A DNA stretch of 64,000 nucleotides from Platynereis dumerilii. Taxonomy: Eukaryota > Annelida > Polychaeta > Phyllodocida > Nereididae. The stretch spans positions 1,124,011 through 1,188,010 of the forward strand of contig JAPTHN010000100.1 of the NCBI GenBank assembly GCA_026936325.1. The letters run 5' to 3'. Of the stretch, positions 45,016 through 56,695 are shown in pieces. The translations under genes and the position numbers were made by a program. Position 1 is the stretch's first letter, and each line of letters begins with the position of its first letter. The notes beneath the pieces are model-generated. The model was not told the origin of the DNA. It ran no database searches and saw only the letters and a program-made list of their open reading frames with translations.

Positions 45016-45589
45016 GACAAGGCACATTCATCTCTCACAAGCTTTAACTCAGAGCATCATAAATTCACAATTCGTGTACGATCCAAACATGCATATCATT
45101 CCATCAATACGCATTCCAGCAATTTATCAGTTCAAACTTCATATCTTTGGACCACCACCATTCATATTGCAGAGGTTTTTCGCCACAGGCATTTATAACT
45201 GGTGCAGGAACGTAACGATAAATCTGCATGATACTAGGACCAGTGCATTCAACTGTATTTCTACAGCATGGGAGGTACCTCCAGGTAATCTTAGTGCTAG
45301 AATTTATATCATTCTGCAGAAACTTACGAGAAAGCCACCGTAACAGGTCAGACTTCATAACACATAACAAGAATGGTAAATAAATTCTATTACTAGTTTT
45401 GTGTGAGACGGTACTTTCCAGTAAAGCAAGGTATTCACAAGATCACCCATTTTGATCAAAGGATTCCAATGGTAGTGAAAACATCATGTATGGAGTCTAT
45501 GGACCAGGGGTAAGTGCTAAAAAAGCTTTGGTGTTATATTGAGACTGGAGAGTGCCTCCTCTTCTATGGCATCTCATATAACTCTCATA

Positions 45590-45660
45590 TTACTTTTACT
45601 TCCATAGCATCTTTACTTCGACGGCATGTCTACTTCTATAGCATCATAACTTCCATAGGA
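45590..45660. repeat. ~18-bp minisatellite, inverted relative to 46360-46715
   Basis: Units such as CTTCCATAGCATCTTTA and CTTCTATAGCATCATAA are the reverse complement of the larger GCTATAGAAG array about 700 bp away. Confidence 0.7.
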
Positions 45661-45671
45661 TCTAAACTTTG

Positions 45672-45775
45672 TTAGCAATTGAGGTGAAGGATGATTGAAA
45701 CTGCTGTCCAACACAAGTCCAAGCGGAATTCAAACCCAGGACCGCGCGCTACCAATTGAGCTGACTCTCCCCCTA
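45672..45775 (-). mobile_element. SINE (group A), head part
   Basis: The minus strand reads AGCTCAATTGGTAGCGCGC (A box) and GGTTTGAATTCC (B box), then the GTGTTGGACAGCAG body. It is an intact tRNA-like head without a tail. Confidence 0.65.
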
Positions 45776-46359
45776 TTTCCAGCTGAAATTTTGGAGATAA
45801 ACCTTAGTACAAGCGTGTTGGATGGGTGCATGATCTAAGGATGCATCTAGCCATCTACCAGGAAAAGAAAAGCATAAGAGCTCTACCAAAGAACCTTAAT
45901 AACTTCCTAGGTAGGCTGCTGAGCAGTTCCCATAATACATTGATAGCAGAGAGATCCAGCCTTGCAGATAATGCTTCTCTTGCCAGCTCCCGAAGGTGCA
46001 TGAACCGCCGAGGTGCCACAAATCGTGTTATTTTGAGTCGCTGTTCGAAATGTCAGCGCTGTAATTTTTCAGACCCCTCCAAAGCAACCTGTTTGTTGGA
46101 AGATCAAGTACTTGCCAACGCTTCCTCCTACTAGGAGCCTCCTAGGTCCCCAGGTCCTGGAAACAGGCTGCAGAATAAGAAAAGAATGCAGCAGATGCTA
46201 AGAGGATAGCAGAAACAAGGCAATAGATCAGACAGAAAGAAATAGATCAGCATGGGTCAGCTGAGAGCTCAGGTGGTGCTATGCTATTGCAGCTACTGCT
46301 CACCACTGTTGAAAGTTTGTAACCACTGTTGCTAAAGAAGTAAAAGTGCCAATGAAGTT

Positions 46360-46715
46360 TAAATGTTATAGAAGAAGATGAAATGCTATAGAAGTTGAAA
46401 TGCTATAGAAGTTGACATGCTATGAAAAAGAAGTAGAGTCACTATATCAGAGATGCCAAAACAAGTACAGAGATGCTATAGAAGTGGAGATACTATAGAA
46501 GCTGAGATATGGAAGTACAGATGCTTTTGAAGTGGGGATGCTATAGAAGTGGAGATACTATAGAAGTGGAGATGCTATAGAAGTAGAGACACTGAAGTTT
46601 TAAGAGTATGCTATAGAAGTGGAGCCACTGTGGAAGTGGAGATGCTATAGAAGTGGAGATGCTATAGAATGGATTCAATTATAGTGGAGATGCTATAGAA
46701 GTGGATGCTATAGAA
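46360..46715. repeat. ~18-bp minisatellite, GCTATAGAAGTGGAGAT type
   Basis: About a dozen TATAGAAG cores are spaced mostly 18 bp apart with some larger gaps. Units alternate GCTATAGAAGTGGAGAT and ACTATAGAAGTGGAG. Confidence 0.85.
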
Positions 46716-46989
46716 ACAAGTGAAGGGATGCAAAGGATCAGAAGTTATTCATAATTTCTATAACAGCAAAATATTGGAAGCTGTTTTGCAACCAGAAGCA
46801 GCATTGTTGCAGAGTGCACACTTTGCCACTCAGCCAGACAAGCCAGAATTAGCTGTAGACAAGATCAGCAGACAGATCCAGCACTCAAGCAAGAGCAAGT
46901 TGAGCATTGTTGAGCAGCCAGAGATCACAGGAGATCAACTCTGCACTCATGCAACAATGCTTTGAGTATAGAAAAGTTGGAAGATTTTG

Positions 46990-47208
46990 GTTCTTCATCC
47001 TGTATTTATGCACATAGGTGTTTAGATAAATAGGAGGATACAGCGATAAGGCATAGGATCCGATGATTGAAACTACCGCCCAACACGGGTCCCACTGAAT
47101 CAGCACTGATCTGACCAGAAGCTCGAAGCTGGAATCTAACCCAAGACCCACTGACTGGAAGCTCAAGAGCACTACCAATTGAGCTAACTTCTATCCTTGA
47201 TCCACACT
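46990..47208 (-). mobile_element. SINE (group A)
   Basis: Plus strand: CATCCTGTATTTATGCAC, then GAGGATACAGCGATAAGGC and CGCCCAACACGGGTCC. At the end is the reverse of an A box (AGAGCACTACCAATTGAGCT). Confidence 0.65.
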
Positions 47209-47298
47209 ATATAGCAAGAGCATCTTCAGTATTTTTGAGCAGCGATAGATCCCAAAAGAGATCATCTTTGCACTTATGCAACATTCTTTTGTCTGCTT

Positions 47299-47397
47299 GG
47301 TGTTCAGAAAGGTCCTTTGGGTTTGAGAAAGGTCCTTTGGGTTTGAGAAAGGCCCTTTGGGTTTGAGAAAGGCCCTTTGGGTTTGAGAAAGGTCCTT
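47299..47397. repeat. 20-bp tandem repeat, ~5 units
   Basis: AAGGTCCTTTGGGTTTGAGA repeats with a strict 20-bp period and only one T/C difference (GGTCC or GGCCC). An open minus-strand frame across it is a by-product. Confidence 0.93.
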
Positions 47398-48605
47398 CAG
47401 CAAAAACCCTTTTCGACACCAAAAACTTGGTAAATGTACTTTGGTGCCCCTCAAGGAGTCCAGGTGCTAGGAGGTAGCCTCTTTCATAACTCAAGGGTCT
47501 CAGCAGCAATACAACATGGTGAACATACCACCTCCTTATTTTTAGTGCCATCAACCAAGGATCTACAGTAGATCTGCACCTTTTTTTCCACCCATCTTCA
47601 GTGATCTTCTGAGCCTGCACAAAGAGTACAGACCACCTCACTTTTCTCTCCTTGATTAACACTCAACAGGTACTTGGGTCTTGGGCACACTCATAGGCCT
47701 GTACTTGGCTCAGTCAAAGAGGCAACAAGCAAACAAAGAGTGTGAAAGATCTACAAGCAGACTTACTGACACTCACAGACATTTCAAAGACCCTAGATCA
47801 GGTAAATGAGCAGATTTAGTAGAAGCACATACTGTCCAGTGCACAGTGTAACCAGTTAACTGCTTAATTAAGACATCTTAAGAAGCTTGAAGAAAGCACT
47901 AGATCTATAGGAACTTAGGAAGTCAGCATACAGGCCTGCAATAAATATGGGAGTTCATTTTTTAAATGCAACATACTTTTGCAACTAAATGTTGTACTAG
48001 AGTACAGCATGCATACAGAGAATCTAAGAAATCACAGCATGTTGATTTTGTTCTATTTTCTTGAACAATTTCTTAAGAAGTGAGACTAATAGTGGTGAAC
48101 ATTTTAATAATCAGACAAGCAAAGAATTATAATCCACAAAGTATGACTAAATGTATCATTTGTGTAGAATACAAAATCCTGCATATATATTTAGAAATCA
48201 ACAGCATCACTTCTTATTGTCTTCACACACATACACTGTATAACAATGGTACTGTGACAGTCTATGTATGTTAATGACTTAATTGCATCCTTGGCCATCC
48301 TACTAGCCAATTAGGCAATTAGCCAGTCTGGAGTAGGTCGTCTTACTCAAATGTCAAGTCCTTTGACAAGATGAGTATTGAATACAATGCATGACTGCAT
48401 GTCACCAATTAAAGCCAATTTAATCACCTGCCAAGTTGCAAGTAAAACAATGAATTGGCGGGCATTATCAAATTTGATAAATCATGATCATATTAAATCA
48501 CATCACTCTGCTTCATCAATAAACACACACAAATTCTCATTTTAAATGGGTAACATTACTGATTTAGGGATTTGTTTTCCATTCTTACGTCCAGTCTGAT
48601 TTACA

Positions 48606-48655
48606 AGTTTGTTTGTTTTACGCCTCTTCAGCACCTTAGTGGGCTATATCGATCT
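48606..48655 (-). mobile_element. SINE (group C) 3' end fragment
   Basis: GTTTTACGCCTCTTCAGCAC followed by CTTAGTGGGCTATATCGA is nearly identical to the 3' end of the SINE at 21072. Confidence 0.7.
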
Positions 48656-48659
48656 GATT

Positions 48660-50815
48660 TACAAGTAAAGAAGTGTCTGACAAATACCCACTACACAGGT
48701 AGACAAATGAAGATATGACAATTTAGTAAGAGTAAATCCCAGTTTCTAAAAAAACTTCAGCGAAAGAAAAGTCCCGAGGTGAGTATTTTTGCTTTTGCTG
48801 TCTGCCAAAAAAAAAAATTATTTTTAAGATCACTTGCTTAAAATGTAAAAGAAATCATATTCCTATTTCTCAATGCTGACAGCAACTATTCATTCGTGCA
48901 GTGTCATCCCAGCATAGACCTGGATGCGGCCACTTGTTGACTGCCCTGTGAGGACTGAGCAGCGCATTGCCATTGGAGGGGCTTCAGCATTTGCCCTATT
49001 GGGGTAAACAAGATCGCCCTTCAATGGATAAAACTAGGTCAAATACCAAAACTGGGTCAGTGTCAGCGTGGGGTAAACCAAGTGCATGTTGTCATTACAT
49101 CCTGGTCAAGTGACTCAAGTCACCACAACAAAAAGCTACAACCCTTCAAAAATACACTAACTTGCTAATTATTGTCTAGGGCAGACGTTTTGGTCAAGAA
49201 ACCTCAACAGAAAACCTCAAAGTTTCTAGACTTTGAAGACTAGACACATTGTCATAGCTTTCGTAAGATCTACAAACTTTTCTAGACAAGTTTAAAAGTA
49301 GTATCAATCCAATAGCAGCTCCCATAGAACTCTGAAATTCTTAATGTTTTGTAGGCCAGCTTTTTGATTAATTCATCATTATAGATTTACCTAAGCAAAC
49401 GATTTCTTACCATTTTTATTAAAGCAAAATTTACTTAGTGTGTTCTAATCTTTTTCCTTGACCTTTTCTTTAAAGTCCTAGTCTTAAGTAGAAAGAATAC
49501 AGAGAAAACAAGATTGTCATAAACTGAAGACCAATTTAAGTTTTGCACACTTTGATAACTTCTATGGGAGCTTCACACATGTCAGAAAAGCTATTACAGG
49601 CTAACTGTTCTAACGATCTTCCACGATTCGAAAAAGACAATTTTGAAAAAACACCTGGCCTTTTCTCAAATTCCAATATATAAGTACCACACTGTTATAG
49701 CAGCCTTAATAACTGACAATCTGTTTTCATAGATAACTTTAAAATATTGAGGATGCTCTGACACCAGGTGCAGCTGGTGAAATACCATGTGGCTTATTGG
49801 ACAATCTTGCACCTGCTCAGGTAGTGTACTGTTACGTGGGTATGATTAAATGGCGCCAAATAATGATCATGCAATTGTTGACTTGACAGTGGCGTTCGAC
49901 TGTGTGCAACTTCACTGAACTGTACACTCATGCCAAGTGAAAGTTGTGGTGGATCAGCAATGTATCTTTCTTTCTAAGTTTTTGTCACTCTTTAGAAGAA
50001 AACGGCTATACATTAGGCCCTGTATTTATACAAGTTGCTTCCATTGAACATGCAGAACCTAGAACAGGAAAAGTTGTGAAAATTCTAAGTCTCCAAGTCC
50101 GAACTTGTGCATTTATAAAGTGATGATCAAACAAGTCTTCATAAAATCAATTTAACTAACTTCAATGCAAATAGCAAACTTGTGAATGTACTAAGGTACA
50201 AATAAGTTCATTAAGTTATACACGAGCAATTTGATCAGCTAGTGTTGCTTTTAATTTTTTATATATCTAAAATTGATCTATCACCAAATAAAACTTTCCT
50301 TTTTGCAACGTCAAACGTCGTTATAAGTATTGCAAAAAGTGTAAAATGATTATTTCAAGGGCAACAACTTGTAGGCCTAAATGTTCTACATGAAGTCCAG
50401 CAGCCCCATCCTGCACAAAGTATAGAGATTTTTAGTAATACTGGAATAGTTGCACTTTTTAAAGTCAACAATGTAACATTTATAAATGACATTTGTATTT
50501 TAAAAGTTGCATGACATCCAGTATACACCGAATGTAAGATAGTTAAAAGAATTAAACTATTTGATCAAACATAGAACACTAATTAAAATTATATAACTAT
50601 CATTGAATAAAGAAATTAAGTGTTTTTAAAAAGTTTTTAAAAAGTCTTAAAAACTAAAAATATATTAAAGTGCACAACAAATAATCCTTAAATTATATCA
50701 TTAATAAATAGTAAATAAATATCAAATGATTCTAAGATCCCATCATCCCAACAACACACCTGACACTGAAGTCCTGGAATATATTTAGTTTCACTTTTTT
50801 GTAAGTCAACAAAAT
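48660..50815. other. Non-coding, no recognised feature
   Basis: AT-rich, with short poly-A/T runs and one TAGGCCTA (50372-50379). No gene or repeat family is recognised. Confidence 0.45.
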
Positions 50816-50819
50816 GACA

Positions 50820-50950
50820 TGCTGCTGTGGTAGTGCAGTGACAGCATTGAAGTGTGGTCGGTTTAAATCCTGCTTGTGAATTGTCAATGTGTAATGTCCT
50901 TCTTGTATGGGATACTGGAGTGATACTGGAGTGATTGTGCTCTATCTAGT
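50820..50950 (+). mobile_element. SINE (group A), decayed
   Basis: An A-box-like CTGTGGTAGTGCAGTGACAG and a B-box-like GGTTTAAATCC are followed by GTGTAATGTCCTTCTTGTAT. Confidence 0.45.
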
Positions 50951-51415
50951 TCCTAGTAGGACCAGCATCACCTGCATTTCAAAACCGAATGACCGTTGAG
51001 GGGAACCTAGAAGGCGGGAAAAAGATCGCCGGGGGACGCCGAGCTCTCATTGTTTGGGATCGGTCTATCATGACATACAGCGCGAACCCTGCATTACCAT
51101 CAACATAGCAGCGATTTAAAGCCCCAGAATACCAAGACAACCATCCAAATTGACTGAAATGTTTCTTATTTATCCACACACACAAGTACAAGTAGATATC
51201 TGGTGATTTTAGAGAGATAGCAGTCCTCAAAAACAACTGATCTGCCAGCAAACGATCTCCATAGCTCAGCAACACCTGTAGCATAAGCATGCATCAATGG
51301 TGGCGAATAAATTATCCCAAAAATGACATACGTTAAATATGTAACTGCATCGTCTTATCCATTGTAGTGAGGCTGCAAAATGAGTTAAATTGAGTAAAGA
51401 TTAAGCTGAACTTAC

Positions 51416-51580
51416 CATAAAACATGGAGATCATGGGGAGCGTGTGTTCATGGCAAGTGTTCAGCTCTGACTGATCAGCAGCCAGACGGAGTGAGCGATG
51501 ATCGGTGAATGGAGCAATTCCCGCCAGATCCGAGTGAAAAAGTGGTGTTTTTTCGTCTGCGATCTTAAAATCCTTCTAAA
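51416..51580 (-). other. Candidate 5' UTR exon of the zinc-finger gene
   Basis: The minus strand ends in CCATGTTTTATG|GTAAGTTCAG, a strong donor. Spliced to the exon starting at 40026 it gives a leader with two short upstream open frames: a 6-codon one, and a 14-codon one crossing the junction and ending at the TAG before the main ATG. The transcription start is not visible; the upper bound is approximate. Confidence 0.38.
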
Positions 51581-51954
51581 CGTGGATGCAGTTTGAAGAA
51601 ACAAAGGCCTCCTCCAAATATTATAGCTCTACAAGGCACAGATCATTAACAATCATCCAAAAACTGTGGAATGAACCCAAGCAGCTGAATTGGTTTGGCG
51701 CGACTGCATTGGCCGGGTCAAAGGTCAACACGTGCTTGGGCTGTTGTGATTCTGTTTCAGTCAACCGTCTCAAGAAAATCGGCTATTTCTACCTTAATAC
51801 GCACCAGAAATTAACCAAATTTGACTGAAATATCCCAAAGAATCTCTTCTATACACCCTCTAAAGCAATCGAGTTGTCCCCACTCAATCGAATAGAAACG
51901 TTCGATTTTCAGCAGACGAGATCAAAACATTTTGGCGCGGCAAGATCACTCGGC

Positions 51955-51962
51955 CATGACTG
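51955..51962 (+). other. Candidate plus-strand start codon next to a donor
   Basis: GGCC ATG ACT G followed by GTGAGTCA could be a very short first coding exon of a divergent gene. I found no downstream exon to support it. Confidence 0.2.
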
Positions 51963-52019
51963 GTGAGTCAAGGGACGCTAACAGAGGCGGGAAAATGATC
52001 CGACTGACTTGTAAACAAA

Positions 52020-52660
52020 CTGAAACTGCTTGGCAAAAATTATTGTCATCATGTAATATTTGGTAACACGCCTTCCATAGCATTTCGCAACCAGAGCTTT
52101 CTTGAAACATTTTTACTTTTAAATTGATCATGTACAGTTCTACTTCTAGATGGTCAAATAGCCTGCATGCAGATGAAACAAGAAAGTCAGTCCACTGTTC
52201 ATGACAACAGATCATCAATTTATGTTTAATTAAAAATCAAAACCAAGGCATGTTTCATTAAAATTTACAGCTATTGAGAACCCAGACTTGTGGGATTGCA
52301 AACTTATGGCAACAGGTATAAGTTACAAGTGATGCCCCAATATTTTTTGCAAAAAAAAAAAAAAAAATTTTAATAGAGAAAAAAACTTTCAAATAATTTC
52401 ACAATCATTGTAAGTGAAATCACTTGCTAATTGCCTACATGTATTGATCAGGAAGGGTACATGGCTTGGCATCAATATATATTTTTTATCTGAAAATTTG
52501 GGAATGGAAGGGTGGGGGGGGGCATTCCAACCCGGATTCTAGCTGCTGCATCAATGCCCGCCAAGCAAGCGTCCCAGCTTCCCGCCGGCGCCGACTGATC
52601 ACACAGCATCACACCTGGACACTGCATGGGAAGTTTGAATAAACGTATAATATAGGCCCT
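52020..52660. other. Non-coding, no recognised feature
   Basis: AT-rich with a poly-A run near 52353 and a GC-rich stretch at 52540-52610 (CCCGCCGGCGCCGACTG). No gene is recognised. Confidence 0.4.
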
Positions 52661-52664
52661 ATAG

Positions 52665-53405
52665 TAGGGACGTCAGTAAAGCAGAATTTGATGTCACAAA
52701 AAGTGTCATAAATCTGTGTGCAGAAAATCACCTGTCTGAGAGAGAGGGTCGTGCAATAGGTGTTCTGTGTGCTATGGTATGAGTTTTCTGACTAAGTTTT
52801 CCACCAAAATGTGTCTTAGAGGTTCAGGACTGCCTGTCAATACAAGTTTCTAATTGGTATTATCGGCCATTGCTTAGATTCAATGACCTAAACTCAGCAT
52901 TACACTTTGCATGCTTCAAAAACATAGATATATCAATGGTGACTTCATAAAATAGTTTGGTGACTTTAAGTAATATATTTAAGCTTCTTCCTGTGAAATA
53001 TTATTAAAATCTGCATGTGAGAACAATATGCAATTTCCCGAGGAAGTTCTTAAAGTGGGGAATTTGGTGCATGAGCCCACCTTAAAGGGTTGCATAGGCC
53101 TATACAAATATTTTTTTCAAAAATTCTACAACTAAAATTCACTGTTCGGTGTTTCACCGCTATATTATTTTGCATACTTTTTTGGTTTCTGCGAAGTTTA
53201 AAAATGTGCAAAATTGCTGAAGAGGTCTCATTTTCCCTTTTAAAACTAATGTTTGATATTCTGTGGTTTTAAGTTGCCATATCTAGAGTTATGCTTGAGC
53301 TAGACATACCAAATAAGTGGCAAATGAAAATAGCACAAATATACTACAATTTGGTTTCAAACACATGTAAATACAGACACTTAAAATTTTTTTGTGACGT
53401 CCCTA
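52665..53405. mobile_element. hAT-like element, 741 bp
   Basis: Ends TAGGGACGTCA and TGACGTCCCTA; directly flanked by CCTATAG on both sides (52658-52664 and 53406-53412). Seven bases match instead of the hAT-typical eight. Subterminal GTCACAAAAA occurs near both ends. No transposase frame. Confidence 0.72.
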
Positions 53406-53994
53406 CCTATAGGTTTAAGCTATAGCCGATAGGTATCATACTTATGGCTGTCTATATAATAAGAGTAGGCAATAATGGACTTTCTAAAGAGATGCAATAG
53501 TTATGATCAAGACACTTAATAAGTGAAAAGTTTGATCAAATTAAATTTTAAAAAGACAAAATATATATTAATGTGAATGGCTAGCACCTGGGATCAATCA
53601 ATTAAAACTGGGGGGGGGGGGGCTGGGTGTAAAGTTTGTAACTCTAATTTTGCAATATCACAAATTCCCAAAAACAGCAACAGGAAGTAACAGGATCCAT
53701 TCAAACAAAAAACTATGTAGTAGCCTAGTAACCTAATAGGAAGTAGCAACTGGATGTGTGTGTATTAACACTGTATCATGACATATTAAGGGTCAGTGTA
53801 GAAATATATTGTTCTAACTTCTAACAATTGTTAAATTTATTATAGGCATATATATAATCATATTATCAATCCACTTTAATAATTCCCAGATCCAGGGAAA
53901 GAAACAATCTGAAATTCTGAATGATTATGTGATCAGATCAAACGATCTGCAGTTCATTGCAGATCATATCAGTAGGGAATATCATGTATAGTGA

Positions 53995-54135
53995 CTGGGT
54001 AGTGCAGCCGTCTTCCGCCAGTTTTTGCTACTCACAAGGGTTGATTGATGAGAAGGAAAAAACTGGAGTCTACGATATATTGCACATTTACCCCATGTAG
54101 GGGATCTTTTGCTTGCCTAGGCAAAATGACGAGGA
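53995..54135 (-). mobile_element. SINE (group B) 3' part
   Basis: The minus strand reads GGCAAGCAAAAGATCCCC, then GTAAATGTGCAATATATCG and GGCTGCACTACCCA. The order is as in the copy at 63150-63460. Confidence 0.65.
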
Positions 54136-55920
54136 ATCAAGACTTAGCGTCTTAGATTTCTCTAGTAAATCTCTAGTGGCCTACAATTCTAGTAGGCTAT
54201 ATAATGTAGGACCCAAAGTTAAAATTTATAAGCATTATAATTAGCACCAGAATGCTATCAATGAATACAACTTAGACGACACTTGCTGTGATTTTCAACA
54301 GATGTGATTTTTCAGATTTATGCAAATTATCTAATTTACAAGTTACTGGACAATGTCACGCATAGATGTCATCAGTGTCATAGGTCAAATAACATGGTAT
54401 CAACTATCGAGATATTATGTATATTATACAAAATTACCCCCTACCCCCCTCGATTCTCTTTACCCCATCAATCCCAAAATATATACAAAACACAAAACTA
54501 TATCCTTCTGTCACCAATACAATATATATGTGCTATTCAATAAGATATGCCAAAACTTATATGATGGCATGCCCTATACATACACACTAATGATCTTAAA
54601 AAGTCAACCCTCAAATACAAAAGGGGTTGCAATCTGCCAAGCCCAGTGATAATGTCCTTTTATCAAATACCCCTCCCCTAAACACCCCCACCCCACCCCT
54701 AGGGGTAGGACGGTTAGGCCTAAAGGGCCATGCAGTGCTATGCAGACCACCAAAGCAACAGGCAGGCAATGGGAACAGACTACGTGAATATGCTGGGGGT
54801 GATAAGAAGACCATCACATAAGGTGATGTTTTGGTTACCGTATTTACACGAATAACTTGACAGGTAAACAGTTTTGCTCCAGGAAACAGAAATGTTGACC
54901 AGTTACATTTATCTTTTAATGTGAAAAAAATTGTATATATATTGCAATTTTTACATGTATTTTATAGAATCGCTAGATCTAACACTCTTAATGCACGCTG
55001 AAAACATAGAATTAAAAGTTTTATCCAACAACCACAATTACCACTTCATTATCCAATGTTGACTTTCCTATCTTTTTAAAGTTTCTGTACCACAAGCACA
55101 ACAAGACCAATAGTTTGTATACAAAAGGAGGATATTTGGGAAAGCAGGGTATCACAAAATAATTATCTTCCTGAAACTTACACGAATAATGATAGCTATA
55201 GTATCGTAGTAGGCCTATACCTTGTCAAATATCCATAACCAATTGCAACCCCCTTGTCCCCCCCCCGGCTAAGCCATGCACTGAACTTAGGGAATTTCTT
55301 ATTACCTAAGCACTGAAGGTTTATGGTAAACCCCCCCCCCCCCCGCTGCGCCACTGGAGGTCTATCGTAAAACTCCGCATTGAGACACGGGAATCTTGTT
55401 TGATACAAGAAATCTGCTAAACAAAAAAAAAACCCTCAATTTTTCAAACAACTACGGTAACCCCAAAACTTTTCAAAATTCCTCAGAAGTTGAAATGGTG
55501 ATCAACAGTTAGAGGGAGGCAGATGTTCTACCCCAAAATTTGGCCAAAATCGACTTGGGTCGGTGAAGTGCATCTCTTCACGGTCCAGTGAACACACCCT
55601 GACCCCCTACCCCCTTTCCAGATAATATTACGTCTATATTATATGCAAGTTATTACACATTGTGTATTTATTGAACTTTATTACGTATTATGAAGAAATG
55701 TTTGCAATTTCCCCAATTTATTGTCAAATATTGAAATTAGTGTGTAATCTTAAAGGGTTGATCAATTTATCAGAGGTGACTGAAGTGTCAACACTGTATC
55801 TTTGCCCACTGATTTTATTTCAACCATTTCAAATCATCAATTTTATTTCAACCATTTCAAAATCATCCAAAACATACTTTATATGCTAACAAATTAAGGT
55901 AAGATTGTGATTGATGGTTT
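54136..55920. other. Non-coding with C-run remnants
   Basis: AT-rich. Two C-run stretches (near 55255-55275 and 55330-55360, with GCTGCGCCACTGG after the second) look like worn ends of the CAGTGGCGCAGC-type hAT repeats common in animals. TAGGCCTA occurs at 54715 and 55210. No gene. Confidence 0.4.
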
Positions 55921-55924
55921 ATAT

Positions 55925-56175
55925 GCCCTGACTTTTTGCACGCGATAGGCTAGTTTAATTACGACGGGAGAAGGACACAGCAATGAGGCAAAGGATGATT
56001 GAACCACTACCCAACATAGATCCAAGACTTCCATGTCCTCAGAGCTAAAACCCGACCTGAAATCGAACCCGAGACCCAACTGGAATCAACCCGAGACCCA
56101 ACTGGAATCAACCCGAGACCCAGCTGGAATCGAACCCGAGATCCAGCTATTAGCAGCCCAAAAAGCTGGCCCCTA
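55925..56175 (-). mobile_element. SINE (group A) with local duplication
   Basis: Plus strand: GGAGAAGGACACAGCAATGA, GGCAAAGGATGATTGAA and CTACCCAACATAG. The B-box region (AATCGAACCCGAGA) has expanded into four ~23-bp CCGAGACCCAACTGGAATC units. Confidence 0.6.
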
Positions 56176-56695
56176 CCTCAAGAATACAATGCAACACAGA
56201 GGACCTAAAAATTAATTCCACAAAGAAGCAATGCTATAGCAATGCTTTACTGATAATACATAAATTCTCTATTTCAAGTGTCACAAATTCACTATACAAT
56301 TTTCAAGAGTCACGAAGTCAGAAGTGTCACGACTCTTCTCATTTAGGTGAGAAGACCTTTTTATCATCCAACCAACACTTTTTCATTTTCAGTGTTCAAG
56401 TATCCAAGCCAACACAAGTAGCAGACAGCATTCTTATCTATTCTTTCTTCAGTGGGACCCCCTCCCTCCCAGTCAGCTCAAATGCCAGGTGCTAGCTTTT
56501 GGATCACCTGCCTGGGAGCGGCCAATAAAAAGCAACTTGAGAGGAAAAAATAAACAGAAAATGTTGAAAAAGGTGCTTTTCCTGTACAAAAGAGTAAGCT
56601 ATTGTAAGCAAATGTAGATGAACTCATATCTTATCTTATCTTTGGTGGAACTTAGAAGACGTTTCTATGCTGAGACAGGAAAGGGACCATCCCCA

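Larger units (their letters stand above)
40027..51415 (-). other. Probable 11.4-kb 5' intron of the zinc-finger gene
   Basis: If the exon proposed at 51416-51580 is right, this is one intron, with donor ATG|GTAAGT and acceptor TGTATTTTCAG. The part 40030-43890 is AT-rich with poly-T runs and no recognised element. The part 43.9-51 kb holds SINEs and minisatellites listed separately. No other coding exon is seen. Confidence 0.4.
51000..52010. promoter_or_regulatory. Candidate promoter region with five E2F-type sites
   Basis: E2F consensus-like sites stand at 51013 (GGCGGGAAAA), 51518 (TTCCCGCC), 51694 (TTTGGCGCG), 51931 (TTTGGCGCGG) and 51986 (GGCGGGAAAA). The region is visibly richer in CG dinucleotides than its surroundings. 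It contains a candidate minus-strand 5' exon and, at 51955, a plus-strand ATG followed by a donor. A promoter, possibly two-way, is inferred. Confidence 0.5.

Noticed and set aside
47207-47662. 151-codon minus-strand frame
   Set aside because: It crosses the 20-bp tandem repeat and a SINE end, with no domain or splice support.
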